NCBI RefSeq assembly: GCF_029626025.1
Contig: NZ_JARUBF010000001.1
Span: forward strand, 1,860,001 to 1,924,000
Length of the DNA: 64,000 nucleotides
Direction of reading: 5' to 3'
From: Solwaraspora sp. WMMD406
GTDB lineage: Bacteria; Actinomycetota; Actinomycetes; Mycobacteriales; Micromonosporaceae
The notes below the pieces were generated by a model. It ran no database searches and was not told the origin of the DNA. It saw nothing but the letters and a program-made list of their open reading frames with translations. Every line of letters begins with the position of its first letter. Within the stretch, counting starts at the first letter, position 1. Position numbers and translations under genes: made by a program. Positions 50,464 through 58,343 of the stretch are shown one piece after another.

Positions 50464-50667
50464 ATGTACCCCGAGAAGTTCACCAACTGGCGGAAGTCCA
50501 GCCGCTCCGGCGGTGGCGACAACTGCATCGAGGTCGCCTTCGCGCTCGACGGCACCTTGGGCATGCGGGATTCGAAGGACCGGACGGGACCAGTGCTGGG
50601 GTTCACCCGGGGTGAGTGGACGGCGTTCACTGGCGGCATCCGCGAAAGTGATTTTGACGCACACTGA
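50464..50667 (+). CDS. DUF397 protein
   Basis: A 67-aa protein: NWRKSSRSGGGDNCIEVAFA, MRDSKDRTGPVL and GEWTAFTGGI are family signatures. ATG at 50464 is 6 bases after AGGAG; ATG at 50458 overlaps the regulator's stop but is too near the site. It is the partner of the now-broken XRE-DUF5753 gene and is probably deregulated or silent in its absence. Confidence 0.85.
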   Translation: MYPEKFTNWRKSSRSGGGDNCIEVAFALDGTLGMRDSKDRTGPVLGFTRGEWTAFTGGIRESDFDAH

Positions 50668-50681
50668 GATGCTGCCTCGTC

Positions 50682-50707
50682 GGCGCGCCCGGGAAGCCGG
50701 GCGCGCC
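50682..50707. terminator. 11-bp hairpin with GAAG loop
   Basis: GGCGCGCCCGG (50682-50692) pairs with 50697-50707. It follows the DUF397 gene. Confidence 0.75.
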
Positions 50708-50859
50708 GCGCAAGACCTCGGAGTGTCACCGCTTGCAGGCGCAGTTCATGCTGGCCGGCGTAGTGCCCTGCCCGCCAATCTCGCGCCGGCTCGGAAGAAG
50801 CCGGACTCCGATGCGAGCATGAAGTGGGAGTTGCGCGCTCCTGTCGATTTGTTCTCAGC

Positions 50860-51234
50860 TCAGCGCATCGAGACCAACGTCTGCTCGATGTGTTCGAAGA
50901 TGTCCGAGTCCGTCTCCTGCTGCCACTCTGGCATGTCTGACCAGTCGGCCACGTAGGAAGCCTTCGGGCTGGGAAAGTGTTTGAAGATCTGCGCAATCCA
51001 GCACAGGGCGACGAAGCGTCCTTTCTGTTCACGGGTCAGCTTCGCGGTTGCGCCGGCGGCGGCCTCGATGAACTGGCGGACCTGCTCATACACTGCGGCG
51101 GCACTGTCCCGTTCCCATTCGGGCGTATCATCCCAGGGCGTGACGTAGCCCGGTTTCGGTTCGCCGGGGTAGTGCTTTCGGACTCCCGCGATCCACGCCT
51201 CCCGGAACACACGCCCTGGTTCTTCGACCTGCAC
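50860..51234 (-). CDS. Hypothetical protein made of two internal repeats
   Basis: A 124-aa acidic protein whose halves are alike: AWIAGVRKHYPGEPKPGYVT / PWDDTPEWERD in the first and CWIAQIFKHFPSPKASYVAD / WSDMPEWQQETD in the second, each followed by a helix (VYEQVRQFIEA; IFEHIEQTLVS). I do not recognise the family. GTG at 51234 has GGAGG at 6 bases. It lies 22 bases behind the HTH-TPR regulator gene, so the two form an operon. Confidence 0.65.
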   Translation of the reverse strand: MQVEEPGRVFREAWIAGVRKHYPGEPKPGYVTPWDDTPEWERDSAAAVYEQVRQFIEAAAGATAKLTREQKGRFVALCWIAQIFKHFPSPKASYVADWSDMPEWQQETDSDIFEHIEQTLVSMR

Positions 51235-51256
51235 GCTGGTCCTCCCTCCGGTCGTG

Positions 51257-52702
51257 TCAGTTCCCTGCCCTTATCAGGGCATTGATTTGGCTGTTGAGAT
51301 GCCGCACGTGAGTGTCGGCAAGGAACGGCTGCAAGTGGTGGTGTAGTCGGTTGAGTTTGGAGCCGACCACGCCGGAGCCGCTTTGGCGGGCAGTATCGAG
51401 GGCGGCGCTGCCGTAGAGCACGATCTGGTGTACGTCGCTACGGTGAACTCCGACCAAGGCGAGGTCTGTCAGGACGGTTCCGCGTCGTCGTGTGGAGAGG
51501 CTCTGCGACAGAGCGCCGGACAGCACAGGTTCGGCCAGGTCTGGGCGCCTCAACTCGACGTAGCAGGCCCCGCGTTCCTCGGCGAGCCGGGAGCCGTCGA
51601 AGCGCAACCATCCGCCGTTGTGAACCCGGCCGGGCAGGTGGTTGACCTCTTCGGCTTGGTCGAGCGCCCGCCGGCATCCGCTGAGGTCGTCGAGGCCCGC
51701 GAGAGCCTGCGCCTGCACGGTTCGTGCCCAGTGCCGGGTCGATAGCGCGCTGTCCCCGTTCTGGGCTAGGCCGGTGGCAACGTCCAGCATCGGTGCGGCG
51801 TGCCGGAAGTCGCGCTCGTAGACGCTGATGAAGGCGTGACGGATCATCGCGCACGCCCAAAGATCGTAGGCAGCGGCTTCTCGGGCGGCGGTCGCTGCCA
51901 GCGTGTAGCAGTGCGCGGCCTCGCCGTACGCGTTCGCGTCGAAGGCGACCTCGCCCGCTAGCTGGAGCAGGTCGGCGGTGACCCCGCAGAGCCTGCGGTG
52001 CACGGGTGTCGTGTGGGAGCGGCGTAGGTTGACCGTGAGCGTCGTCAGCTGACGGTTGACCAGCGGTGATACTGCTGCCTTGGACTCGGCTGCGCCGAAG
52101 GCCGCCCACAGCTGGGCGTTCAGTCCCTCGTACTCGTCGAGGGTCGCTGGATCTAGTCGCCTGGTCCCGTCACTGGAGGACTCGATGCGCGCCCAGTCGA
52201 GCTGGCTGCCCGGGACAGGCGCGGCCAACAGCGCACCTGTCAGGCTCAGCAGGCGTAGCAACTCGCGGCGGTTCATGTCGCCAGTGTCCGTGATCTCCCC
52301 GCCGGTCAGCGACTCGTTAGCGTGATCATCACCAGCGGTGAGCATCTCGCGAGGGGGTCTCTGGTGCGCCACGGGGTCGGAGTGGCGTTGGCCACGGGTG
52401 ATATAGAAGCCCAGGTCAGCGTCCCGCGTTGCCTTCAGCACCGCTCGGAATGCCTCCCGGGTTGTCGGCTTGGGCCAGCGGTGTTCTCCTCGCTCAAGCT
52501 TGCCGACGTGGTTGGCGTCCATGCTGGTTCTCGTGCCGTAGGTGTCCCACAGGTAGTTGTTGACCGCCTCGGCGACCTCCTGCCGGGACATCCGTCGGCC
52601 TGAACCGCTTGGGGACAGAAGTCGGCGGCGGGCGTCGCTGAGCAGCGTGTTGGGGCCATCTGACGCACCCGACTTCGGTGCCAACCCATCACCGCCCGTC
52701 AA
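51257..52702 (-). CDS. HTH-TPR transcriptional regulator
   Basis: A protein of about 480 aa. Residues about 38-100 are a helix-turn-helix region (MSRQEVAEAVNNYLWDTYGT ... NHVGKLERGEHRWPKPTTRE); the rest, after a MNRRELLRLLSLTGALLAAP segment near 142, is TPR-like helical repeats (GEAAHCYTLAATAAREAAAY, HWARTVQAQALAGLDDLSGC). This is a common actinobacterial signalling-regulator design. TTG at 52702 is provisional; the ATG at residue 38 would cut the HTH. It is possibly a regulator of the lanthipeptide locus (inference). Confidence 0.75.
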   Translation of the reverse strand: MTGGDGLAPKSGASDGPNTLLSDARRRLLSPSGSGRRMSRQEVAEAVNNYLWDTYGTRTSMDANHVGKLERGEHRWPKPTTREAFRAVLKATRDADLGFYITRGQRHSDPVAHQRPPREMLTAGDDHANESLTGGEITDTGDMNRRELLRLLSLTGALLAAPVPGSQLDWARIESSSDGTRRLDPATLDEYEGLNAQLWAAFGAAESKAAVSPLVNRQLTTLTVNLRRSHTTPVHRRLCGVTADLLQLAGEVAFDANAYGEAAHCYTLAATAAREAAAYDLWACAMIRHAFISVYERDFRHAAPMLDVATGLAQNGDSALSTRHWARTVQAQALAGLDDLSGCRRALDQAEEVNHLPGRVHNGGWLRFDGSRLAEERGACYVELRRPDLAEPVLSGALSQSLSTRRRGTVLTDLALVGVHRSDVHQIVLYGSAALDTARQSGSGVVGSKLNRLHHHLQPFLADTHVRHLNSQINALIRAGN

Positions 52703-52948
52703 AACTCGCTGGTACCCCTGTCGGGCGGTCCTGCAAGACCGCTCCCACCCTCATCCCCTGGTCTGCTGGACCATGCCACGCCAGAATGCCAGCGTGAGCA
52801 CCTGACTACAAGACACATCGCCCCGTGAGGCGTAGTCAACCAGTAACGCCGATGGTCGAGGGGACCTTCGGACTGGGCTACGAGCGGGACTGCTGCGCCT
52901 CGTTCCGGCGGGACAGCCCGGCCTGTTGCGGTGCCATCCTTTGAAAGG

Positions 52949-52996
52949 GTGTTGACAATACAACACAAGAGGCCCAGTCTTGTCATGTCACATGAC
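52949..52996. promoter_or_regulatory. Two palindromes before the HTH-ATL gene
   Basis: GTGTTG (52949-52954) and CAACAC (52961-52966) are inverted around 6 bases; they overlap a TTGACA -35-like hexamer at 52952-52957. GTCATGT-C-ACATGAC at 52982-52996 is a perfect 15-bp palindrome. The gene starts at 53013, so both could be operators, perhaps for its own HTH protein. Confidence 0.55.
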
Positions 52997-53012
52997 TTTG
53001 AAAGGACTGGAC

Positions 53013-53696
53013 ATGACCCAGATTGCGCTCGCACTGGCGAAGTTCGCCCGCGCACAAGGCGATCTCTACCTCAACCTGGCCGCCGACTTGGAAGCCGCAG
53101 CGCAGGTCCCTGACCTCACCGCAGACGCTGAGGTCGAGATCCCGACCGGGCGCGGCCAGCGCCAGCAGCAGATCCTCGCCGTGCCCGGTCTCAGCACCGA
53201 GAACGGCATGAAGACTGCCGACATAGCCGCCGCCATCAGCTACGACGGACCGAACACGCACACCTCGCTGCAAGCCCTGCACAAGGCCGGCCTCGTCGAG
53301 CCGGTCCCGGGCGCGTCCCCGCAACGATGGCGGCTGGCCCCCCGCTATCGCACCACCAGCGTCGTCTTCATGCGCATGGCATCCCGCGTCCGCGAAGGCG
53401 AGTGGACAACCTACGGAGACATCTCGATTGCCGTGCGCGGCGACACCAAGGCGGCCCGAGGCGTTGGGCAGGCCGCCGCAGCCCTCGCCAACTTCCCCCA
53501 CCCCGAACGAATCCTCATGGAGGGCGGGCGCATCAATCCGAAGTGGCGCGACAGTCAGAATCGGGGGCCGGAGTACTGTCGCCAACTGTTGGAGAGTCAG
53601 GGCGTTCGATTCGACAACGATCTCGCCGATGCAAGCCAGCGCGTGACGTGGGATGAACTGCGTCGCCGCGACGAGTCTGAACCCGTCACCGAATGA
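53013..53696 (+). CDS. Winged-helix protein with alkyltransferase-like (ATL/MGMT-fold) domain
   Basis: A 227-aa protein. An N-terminal helix (about 1-30) is followed by a winged-helix stretch (MKTADIAAAISYDGPNTHTS, ALHKAGLVEPVPG; about 68-105) and an MGMT-type DNA-binding domain (about 122-215: GEWTTYGDISIAVRG, ARGVGQAAAALANFPHPERI, then GPEYCRQLLESQGVRF). ATL proteins flag alkylated bases for repair; the PCHR alkyl-acceptor site is not seen, in line with an ATL-type protein. ATG at 53013 has AAGGA upstream. Combining a wHTH and ATL domain suggests a DNA-damage-linked regulator. Confidence 0.7.
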   Translation: MTQIALALAKFARAQGDLYLNLAADLEAAAQVPDLTADAEVEIPTGRGQRQQQILAVPGLSTENGMKTADIAAAISYDGPNTHTSLQALHKAGLVEPVPGASPQRWRLAPRYRTTSVVFMRMASRVREGEWTTYGDISIAVRGDTKAARGVGQAAAALANFPHPERILMEGGRINPKWRDSQNRGPEYCRQLLESQGVRFDNDLADASQRVTWDELRRRDESEPVTE

Positions 53697-53727
53697 CCGC
53701 GTCGACGATGTAGCCAGGACGGAGCCC

Positions 53728-54402
53728 ATGGCACACGGACCGAACACCATCGAGATCAACGGCGCCGCGATGCTTCTCACGGCCGTCAGCGGCGGCACTG
53801 CGGTTCACCTCACCGCTACCACGGCACCCGGCGCCGGCCGCGAAGCAGTACCCGACTTCTACTTTGACGGCAACGACCGCGTGCCGGCCGACTACGACCT
53901 CATGGCCCTGCGTGACCTTCAATGGTCCGACAAGACGATCTGTGGCCGCGTCTGGGCGGTCATGGTCGGCGGCGACGGCGGTGCAGTTGGCCGGCACGGC
54001 GAAGTAGCGTACGCCCCAACCTGCCGGCGCTGCCTGACCTTGATCGACCGCCATTTCCCAAAGCCCGAACCCGACGACCGACTCGCGCTCGTCGCCCAAC
54101 TCGCTACCGACGTGGTCATGGACCGACGAGGCTACGTCGAGATCCACCACGTACCCGGTGACCAGCAAGACGCTCTGCGCAAAGCCGTCCGCGCCGCGAT
54201 CCGGAGGCGCACCGATCACCCCGTCCGGACCTACTCGATCAACGGCGTCATCTACGTCGAATGCCAGGCCATGTACGACCGGTACGCCCGCCAAAACGAC
54301 CGCGAAGCCGCCGACGCCGTGGGCGCGGTACTGCGAGGCGAGCCGCCGCCGCAGCGCGAACGCGACTGGGTCATCTCATGGGCCACCTGGGGCGTCAGCT
54401 GA
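53728..54402 (+). CDS. Hypothetical protein, 224 aa
   Basis: I do not recognise this family. It is soluble, with a CRVWAVMVGG region, a CRRC pair (TCRRCLTLIDRHF) that could bind metal, and a C-terminal RTYSINGVIYVECQAMYDRY / WVISWATWGVS part. The ATG at 53728 has GGAG 4 bases upstream. It lies 31 bases behind the HTH-ATL gene on the same strand and is probably cotranscribed; a terminator hairpin follows. Confidence 0.55.
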   Translation: MAHGPNTIEINGAAMLLTAVSGGTAVHLTATTAPGAGREAVPDFYFDGNDRVPADYDLMALRDLQWSDKTICGRVWAVMVGGDGGAVGRHGEVAYAPTCRRCLTLIDRHFPKPEPDDRLALVAQLATDVVMDRRGYVEIHHVPGDQQDALRKAVRAAIRRRTDHPVRTYSINGVIYVECQAMYDRYARQNDREAADAVGAVLRGEPPPQRERDWVISWATWGVS

Positions 54403-54423
54403 CGCCGAGGCCATGAGACGAGC

Positions 54424-54458
54424 GAACGGCTCCCGCCGATCTGGGCGAGGAGCCGTTC
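54424..54458. terminator. 10-bp hairpin
   Basis: GAACGGCTCC (54424-54433) pairs with GGAGCCGTTC (54449-54458). It follows the gene ending at 54402. Confidence 0.65.
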
Positions 54459-54535
54459 ATCACGATCCGAGCGAAAACTGAGCCTCAACGGTCAGATGTC
54501 GGTCGATGACCACGCGTTGTTGCAGTTCTGTGATG

Positions 54536-54607
54536 TGCCCCCGGCAGGATTCGAACCTGCGCCCCCGCCTCCGGAGGGCGGTGCTCTATCCCCTGAGCTA
54601 CGGGGGC
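54536..54607 (-). tRNA. tRNA-Arg (CCG)
   Basis: A 72-nt cloverleaf read on the minus strand: acceptor GCCCCCG/CGGGGGC, D arm GCTCAGGGGATAGAGC, anticodon stem CCGCC with loop CTCCGGA (anticodon CCG), and T arm with GGTTCGAATCC. Discriminator A; CCA is not encoded. It reads the Arg codon CGG. tRNA-Arg genes are frequent integration sites, but no matching att copy was seen. Confidence 0.95.
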
Positions 54608-54720
54608 TCAGCGACCCAGGAAGACTAGCAAACGACCCCCAGGGTTGCCGAACTGGTATGCGTGATGTCGCGTCCAGGCTGATCGGGTGCCGTGCCGCCG
54701 GATCGGCGGCCCGTCCGGCG

Positions 54721-54752
54721 GCCGTCCGGCGACCACGCGACCGCCGGACGGC
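54721..54752. terminator. 11-bp hairpin behind the winged-helix gene
   Basis: GCCGTCCGGCG (54721-54731) pairs with CGCCGGACGGC (54742-54752). It stands 36 bases downstream of the minus-strand gene ending at 54788. A further CCGTCCGGCG lies at 54711-54720. Confidence 0.6.
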
Positions 54753-54787
54753 ATGGCCGGTCCGCCCCTGCGGACTGCCGCCGATGG

Positions 54788-55483
54788 TCAGGCGGTGCGG
54801 GCCGTCCGGGCGCAGCTGGGCAACAGGTGCGTGACGATGGTGCGCGGCAATCGTCGGGGCAGCTGGGAGCTGACCCAGGAGCCGTCCACCACGATGTGCG
54901 CGCCCCGTCGATCCGGGCCGCACAGGCGCAGCAGGAACTCGCGCGGTAGTGGCGGGTCGAGTGACGGGGTCAGGATCATGAAGCGGATCTGTCCGCGTAC
55001 CGAGGCGGCGGACAGCACGTCGGCGGCCGGCGTCGTGCCGTGCAACCGGGTCCGGCCCAACCACCACAGGTCCATCCGGTGCTCGCGGGCGGAACGCATC
55101 ACCTCTGGGTAGACGTGCTCGACCCAGTCGGTCACCGCGTCGACGCAGAGCCCGCAGGCCCGCTGCGCCGGCTTACGGGGCGCCAGCCCCCACGAGTCCA
55201 GGTAGTGGCCGACGTCGGTCGGGCTCAGCGTCAGCCCGAAGCGTCGTTCGACGAGGGTGGCGACGGTACGCCGGCTCCACAGTTCGTCGTCGAGCGCGTG
55301 TTCCTCGGGCCACCGACCCCGCAGCATGTCGATGAGTTCGAGTTCTTGTTCCGGTGTCAGCCCGCCAGCTTCACCGGTCTGTGTTCCGCGACGGCGGGCC
55401 GCCACCGCGCCGTCACCGCCGAGTGTGTGCCGCCGGCACCAGCTCGTGATCGATCTCCGAGTGTCACTGAGAACTGCCCCCAC
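54788..55483 (-). CDS. Winged-helix protein, possible domesticated IS630-type transposase relative
   Basis: A 231-aa protein. Residues 40-105 resemble the winged HTH of IS630-like transposases (LTPEQELELIDMLRGRWPEE, ELWSRRTVATLVERRFGLTL). The C-terminal part (GQIRFMILTPS ... GAHIVVDGSWVSSQLPRRL) recalls a degenerate DDE domain, but the catalytic Asp-Glu set is not complete. No terminal repeats were seen, so it is not an intact IS. GTG at 55483 is provisional. Function unknown; it may act as a DNA-binding regulator. Confidence 0.55.
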   Translation of the reverse strand: MGAVLSDTRRSITSWCRRHTLGGDGAVAARRRGTQTGEAGGLTPEQELELIDMLRGRWPEEHALDDELWSRRTVATLVERRFGLTLSPTDVGHYLDSWGLAPRKPAQRACGLCVDAVTDWVEHVYPEVMRSAREHRMDLWWLGRTRLHGTTPAADVLSAASVRGQIRFMILTPSLDPPLPREFLLRLCGPDRRGAHIVVDGSWVSSQLPRRLPRTIVTHLLPSCARTARTA

Positions 55484-56062
55484 GTCAGGACCAACGATGC
55501 TGTATCGGGACGGTAGCGATATCTAGCCAGAAAACGTCCGAGACCGTAGGGTCCGTCAAAGCATCTAAAGTAGCTATATGGTATACTATGTATATATAAG
55601 TCCGATTTGCCCTTACGGGCATCCCGGCTCGGCGGGCCGCGTGCTCCTCGGGAGGATGTGGAAGGTGTGGGCGCCAGGTTGGCCCCGAAGGGCGCATTCA
55701 CGCGGGAGTCCATGTAGAGATCGTCGAGGCGTGCTGGCGGATAGCTGCACGACCGCGCAGGTCGGGAGGGACTTCGGGAGAACCGCCGGTCCTACGAGGA
55801 CGTCGACATCCTCATGTGGGCTACGGACTTTTTCGTTTTAATGCCGGGCTGATCGATGTTTGCCGAGGTTCGCTCGCTGCCGGTGTATGAGCCGCCGGCC
55901 GGAACGTGACCGTACGGAGACCCGGTGAACGTGTACCCGTTCATTGAGGCGGAGAAGGCGCGGCCAGGCAGCGCGTCGGAGGCGGGTGTGCGCGGACCGC
56001 GCGGCGGTCCGTGCACCGGCCGGTACCAGCGGCCTGGCGCAAACCGCCGCGCGGTGTGAAGA
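55484..56062. other. 579-bp intergenic region with an AT-rich island
   Basis: No convincing gene was found. Bases 55565-55600 are strikingly AT-rich for this genome (CTATATGGTATACTATG, then TATATATAAG). The remainder has ordinary GC and only short shadow frames. It could be the promoter region of the 54788 gene or a trace of transferred DNA. Confidence 0.5.
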
Positions 56063-56479
56063 TCAGGCGTAGATCGTAAAGGCCGGGCTCGTGGATGTGG
56101 TTTGCAGCGCCCCGCTGGCCGTGTAAATGGTGACCCTGCTCCGGATGGTCTTGTAGCTGGCCGGCAGGCTGGCGACTGCCTGATACCAGCAGCACCAGTT
56201 TCCCGACCTGGTCAGGCGTGCCTGGTTGACCTTCTGGTGCCAGGTGCCGTTGACCTGGATCCACACCGAGTAGTAGTAGTAGTAGTTGTTGGGGGTCCAG
56301 TTGAAGTAGAAGTCGGCTCGTGCGTTGCTGCCGTACGAGCCGTGGTCGATGCACGCCCCGACTGCCTGATTGGTCTGGTCGCAGCCGCCGACGGCGAGCG
56401 CTGGTGAGGCGGTGACCACGGTTGTGCCGCCCACGACGAGTGCGATCACAGCGAGGTACCGACCCAACTTTTTGATCAT
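56063..56479 (-). CDS. Small secreted protein
   Basis: A 138-aa protein with a clear signal peptide (GRYLAVIALVVGGTTVVTAS, then PALA at about 29). The mature part is rich in Tyr/Trp and Asn (FYFNWTPNNYYYYYSVWIQV) with Cys residues in GGC, GACID and NWCCWYQ that could form disulfides. A beta-rich fold is likely. I do not know the family. ATG at 56479. It stands alone, divergent from the SARP gene. Confidence 0.68.
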   Translation of the reverse strand: MIKKLGRYLAVIALVVGGTTVVTASPALAVGGCDQTNQAVGACIDHGSYGSNARADFYFNWTPNNYYYYYSVWIQVNGTWHQKVNQARLTRSGNWCCWYQAVASLPASYKTIRSRVTIYTASGALQTTSTSPAFTIYA

Positions 56480-56708
56480 GCTGGTTCCCTTCGACTAGCC
56501 ACTGCCTGCCTGCACCGGGACTCCCGGTCGGTCGTCCCTAGAGGAGTCTGTCGGAGCAGGCTGCGCGCGCTATGCGTTCGCTATGCGCGATCATCCGGCT
56601 TCCCGGGTAGCGATCTGCCTGTCGTGCAGGCAAGTGATCGACCTCGATGGTGCGCTACTCTGGCCTTTGTTACGTGAGAACGTGACCACTTCGGGCAACG
56701 GGGGCAGG

Positions 56709-57518
56709 ATGAAGTGGAAACTTTTGGGGCCGGTGGAGGTGCACAGGGTCGACCGACAGGTGCGCCATCTCCGGCCCCGACAGCGGGCTGTGCTTGCCTA
56801 TCTGCTACTCAACGCCAACCGGGTGGTCTCCACCGGCCAGGTAATCGATGCCGTGTGGGCCCATACCCCACTGCGGAGTGCCCGGCTACAGGCGCAGGCC
56901 TGCGTCTCCGCGCTCCGACGGGCCATGGCGGCCAACCTGGCAGACGGACCGCTGGTCAGCGAGGCCGGCGGCTACCGAATGGTGGTGGCGAACGGTGAGC
57001 TGGACCATGAGGATTTCGTCCAGCGGGTCAGCCACGCCCGGTCGTCCCATCGGGCCGGGCGGTCCGAGGAGGCGGCCGACCAGCTCCGTGCGGCATTGGC
57101 GTTGTGGCGGGGAACGCCGCTGGGCGGCGCCAACGGCGCCTTCGTCGCGGATGCTTCGGCGGCCCTGGAGCAACAGCGCCTGGCGGCACACGAGGACTTG
57201 GCGGACATCGAGTTAAGTCTCGGGCGGCACGCCTCTCTCGTCCCGGAATTGTCCACGTTGGTCAGTGCGAATCCATTCCGGGAGCGCCTGGCGGCGCAGT
57301 TGGTCGTCGCTCTGGCCGGGGCCGGTCAGCAGGCGCGAGCCCTAAAGGTCTATCAGGAAGTGAAGTCCCGGCTCGCCGAGGAGTTGGGTCTGGAGCCCGG
57401 GTCGGGTCTGAGCGCCGCCTACCTGAGTGTGCTGCGCAATGAAATCCCCGGCAGACGGCGAGACGGCAGCGCACCATCGTCGCTGGTGCGGATCGACGGT
57501 TGGCAAGCCTCGATCTGA
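56709..57518 (+). CDS. SARP/AfsR-type transcriptional regulator
   Basis: A 269-aa protein: an OmpR-like winged HTH (about 1-90: WKLLGPVEVHR, RQRAVLAYLLLNANRVVS, SARLQAQACVSALRRAM) and a bacterial transcriptional activator domain (about 97-245: ELDHEDFVQRVSHARSSHRA, LAAHEDLADIELSLGRH, ALKVYQEVKSRLAEELGLEP). SARPs activate secondary-metabolite genes by binding heptameric direct repeats. It has no NB-ARC extension, so it is the short form. ATG at 56709. It could act on the lanthipeptide genes but is not adjacent to them. Confidence 0.9.
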   Translation: MKWKLLGPVEVHRVDRQVRHLRPRQRAVLAYLLLNANRVVSTGQVIDAVWAHTPLRSARLQAQACVSALRRAMAANLADGPLVSEAGGYRMVVANGELDHEDFVQRVSHARSSHRAGRSEEAADQLRAALALWRGTPLGGANGAFVADASAALEQQRLAAHEDLADIELSLGRHASLVPELSTLVSANPFRERLAAQLVVALAGAGQQARALKVYQEVKSRLAEELGLEPGSGLSAAYLSVLRNEIPGRRRDGSAPSSLVRIDGWQASI

Positions 57519-57551
57519 GCGTCGGACGGGCCGGCGGCCGCTGGCCAGCCA

Positions 57552-57591
57552 CCGAGAACGCGAGCTGTCCGCCGGCAGCTCGCGTTCTCGG
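57552..57591. terminator. 16-bp hairpin between convergent genes
   Basis: CCGAGAACGCGAGCTG (57552-57567) pairs perfectly with 57576-57591. It is shared by the SARP gene and the leftward DUF305 gene. Confidence 0.8.
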
Positions 57592-57617
57592 GTCGACCCG
57601 GAGTGCACCCGTTGGCG

Positions 57618-58343
57618 TCAGCCGCCGATCTGGGACTGCAGCGTCCGGATCAGCTCAATCTCCTTCTGCTGGCCGCTCACCATCGAGCCGGCCAGCCAGC
57701 GCAGGTTTTCGTCGTCGGAGAGATCGAGAATGCCGTCCGCCATGTGGATGCCGCCTAGGTGATGGGTCAGCATCAGCGACAAGTAAAGCCGGTCGACGTC
57801 GATCCCGTCGGCCTCGCGTAGCTCGTTGCGTTGGGCGTCGGTGGCCATCCCGGGCATCAGCCCGTCCACGATCGCCCATTCACCACTGGTCTCCATCCAG
57901 GCCATCCGAGGTTGGGTGCCGGTCGGCTCCAGACCCCACTCGCGCAGCCAGGTCTGCATGACCCCGATCTGCCCTTGCTGGGTCAGCGCGATGTCGCTGG
58001 CCAACGTGCGAACCGCCGGGTTCTCGCTGCGCTCCAGCACGATCATCGACAACTCCACCGCCTGCGCGTGGTGGGTCGACATGTCCCGGGCGAAGCCGGC
58101 TTCGGGGGAGGCGTCACCGGGTTCGAGTAGACCGGGGGTGAGCAGACCGGCGGCGTACCCGAGAAGCAGGCCGACTGCGACGGCGGCCGTCAGCCAGGCG
58201 ACGCCGAACCCGGCGCGGCGCGGCGACGCCGAATCCACCGCCGACGTCTCGGTGCTGGATCCCTCGGGCGTGACCTGCTCGGCCGACTCGGTGGCGGCGG
58301 CCGGGTCGCGGTCGGTGTCACCCATCGGACCTGTCCTGGTCAC
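57618..58343 (-). CDS. DUF305 membrane-anchored protein
   Basis: A 241-aa protein with one membrane helix (about 45-70) and an external DUF305 four-helix domain, seen in FARDMSTHHAQAVELSMIVL, QQGQIGVMQTWLREWG and LMLTHHLGGIHMADGIL. The His/Asp/Glu pattern is ferritin-like and may bind metal. The GTG at 58343 overlaps the upstream stop (GTGA); ATG at 58325 is possible. It forms an operon with the DUF3105 gene, a frequent pairing. Confidence 0.82.
   Translation of the reverse strand: MTRTGPMGDTDRDPAAATESAEQVTPEGSSTETSAVDSASPRRAGFGVAWLTAAVAVGLLLGYAAGLLTPGLLEPGDASPEAGFARDMSTHHAQAVELSMIVLERSENPAVRTLASDIALTQQGQIGVMQTWLREWGLEPTGTQPRMAWMETSGEWAIVDGLMPGMATDAQRNELREADGIDVDRLYLSLMLTHHLGGIHMADGILDLSDDENLRWLAGSMVSGQQKEIELIRTLQSQIGG

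Noticed and set aside
54536-54607. tRNA-Arg as the edge of an integrated element
   Set aside because: No integrase gene and no second copy of the tRNA 3' end was found by eye in the window.
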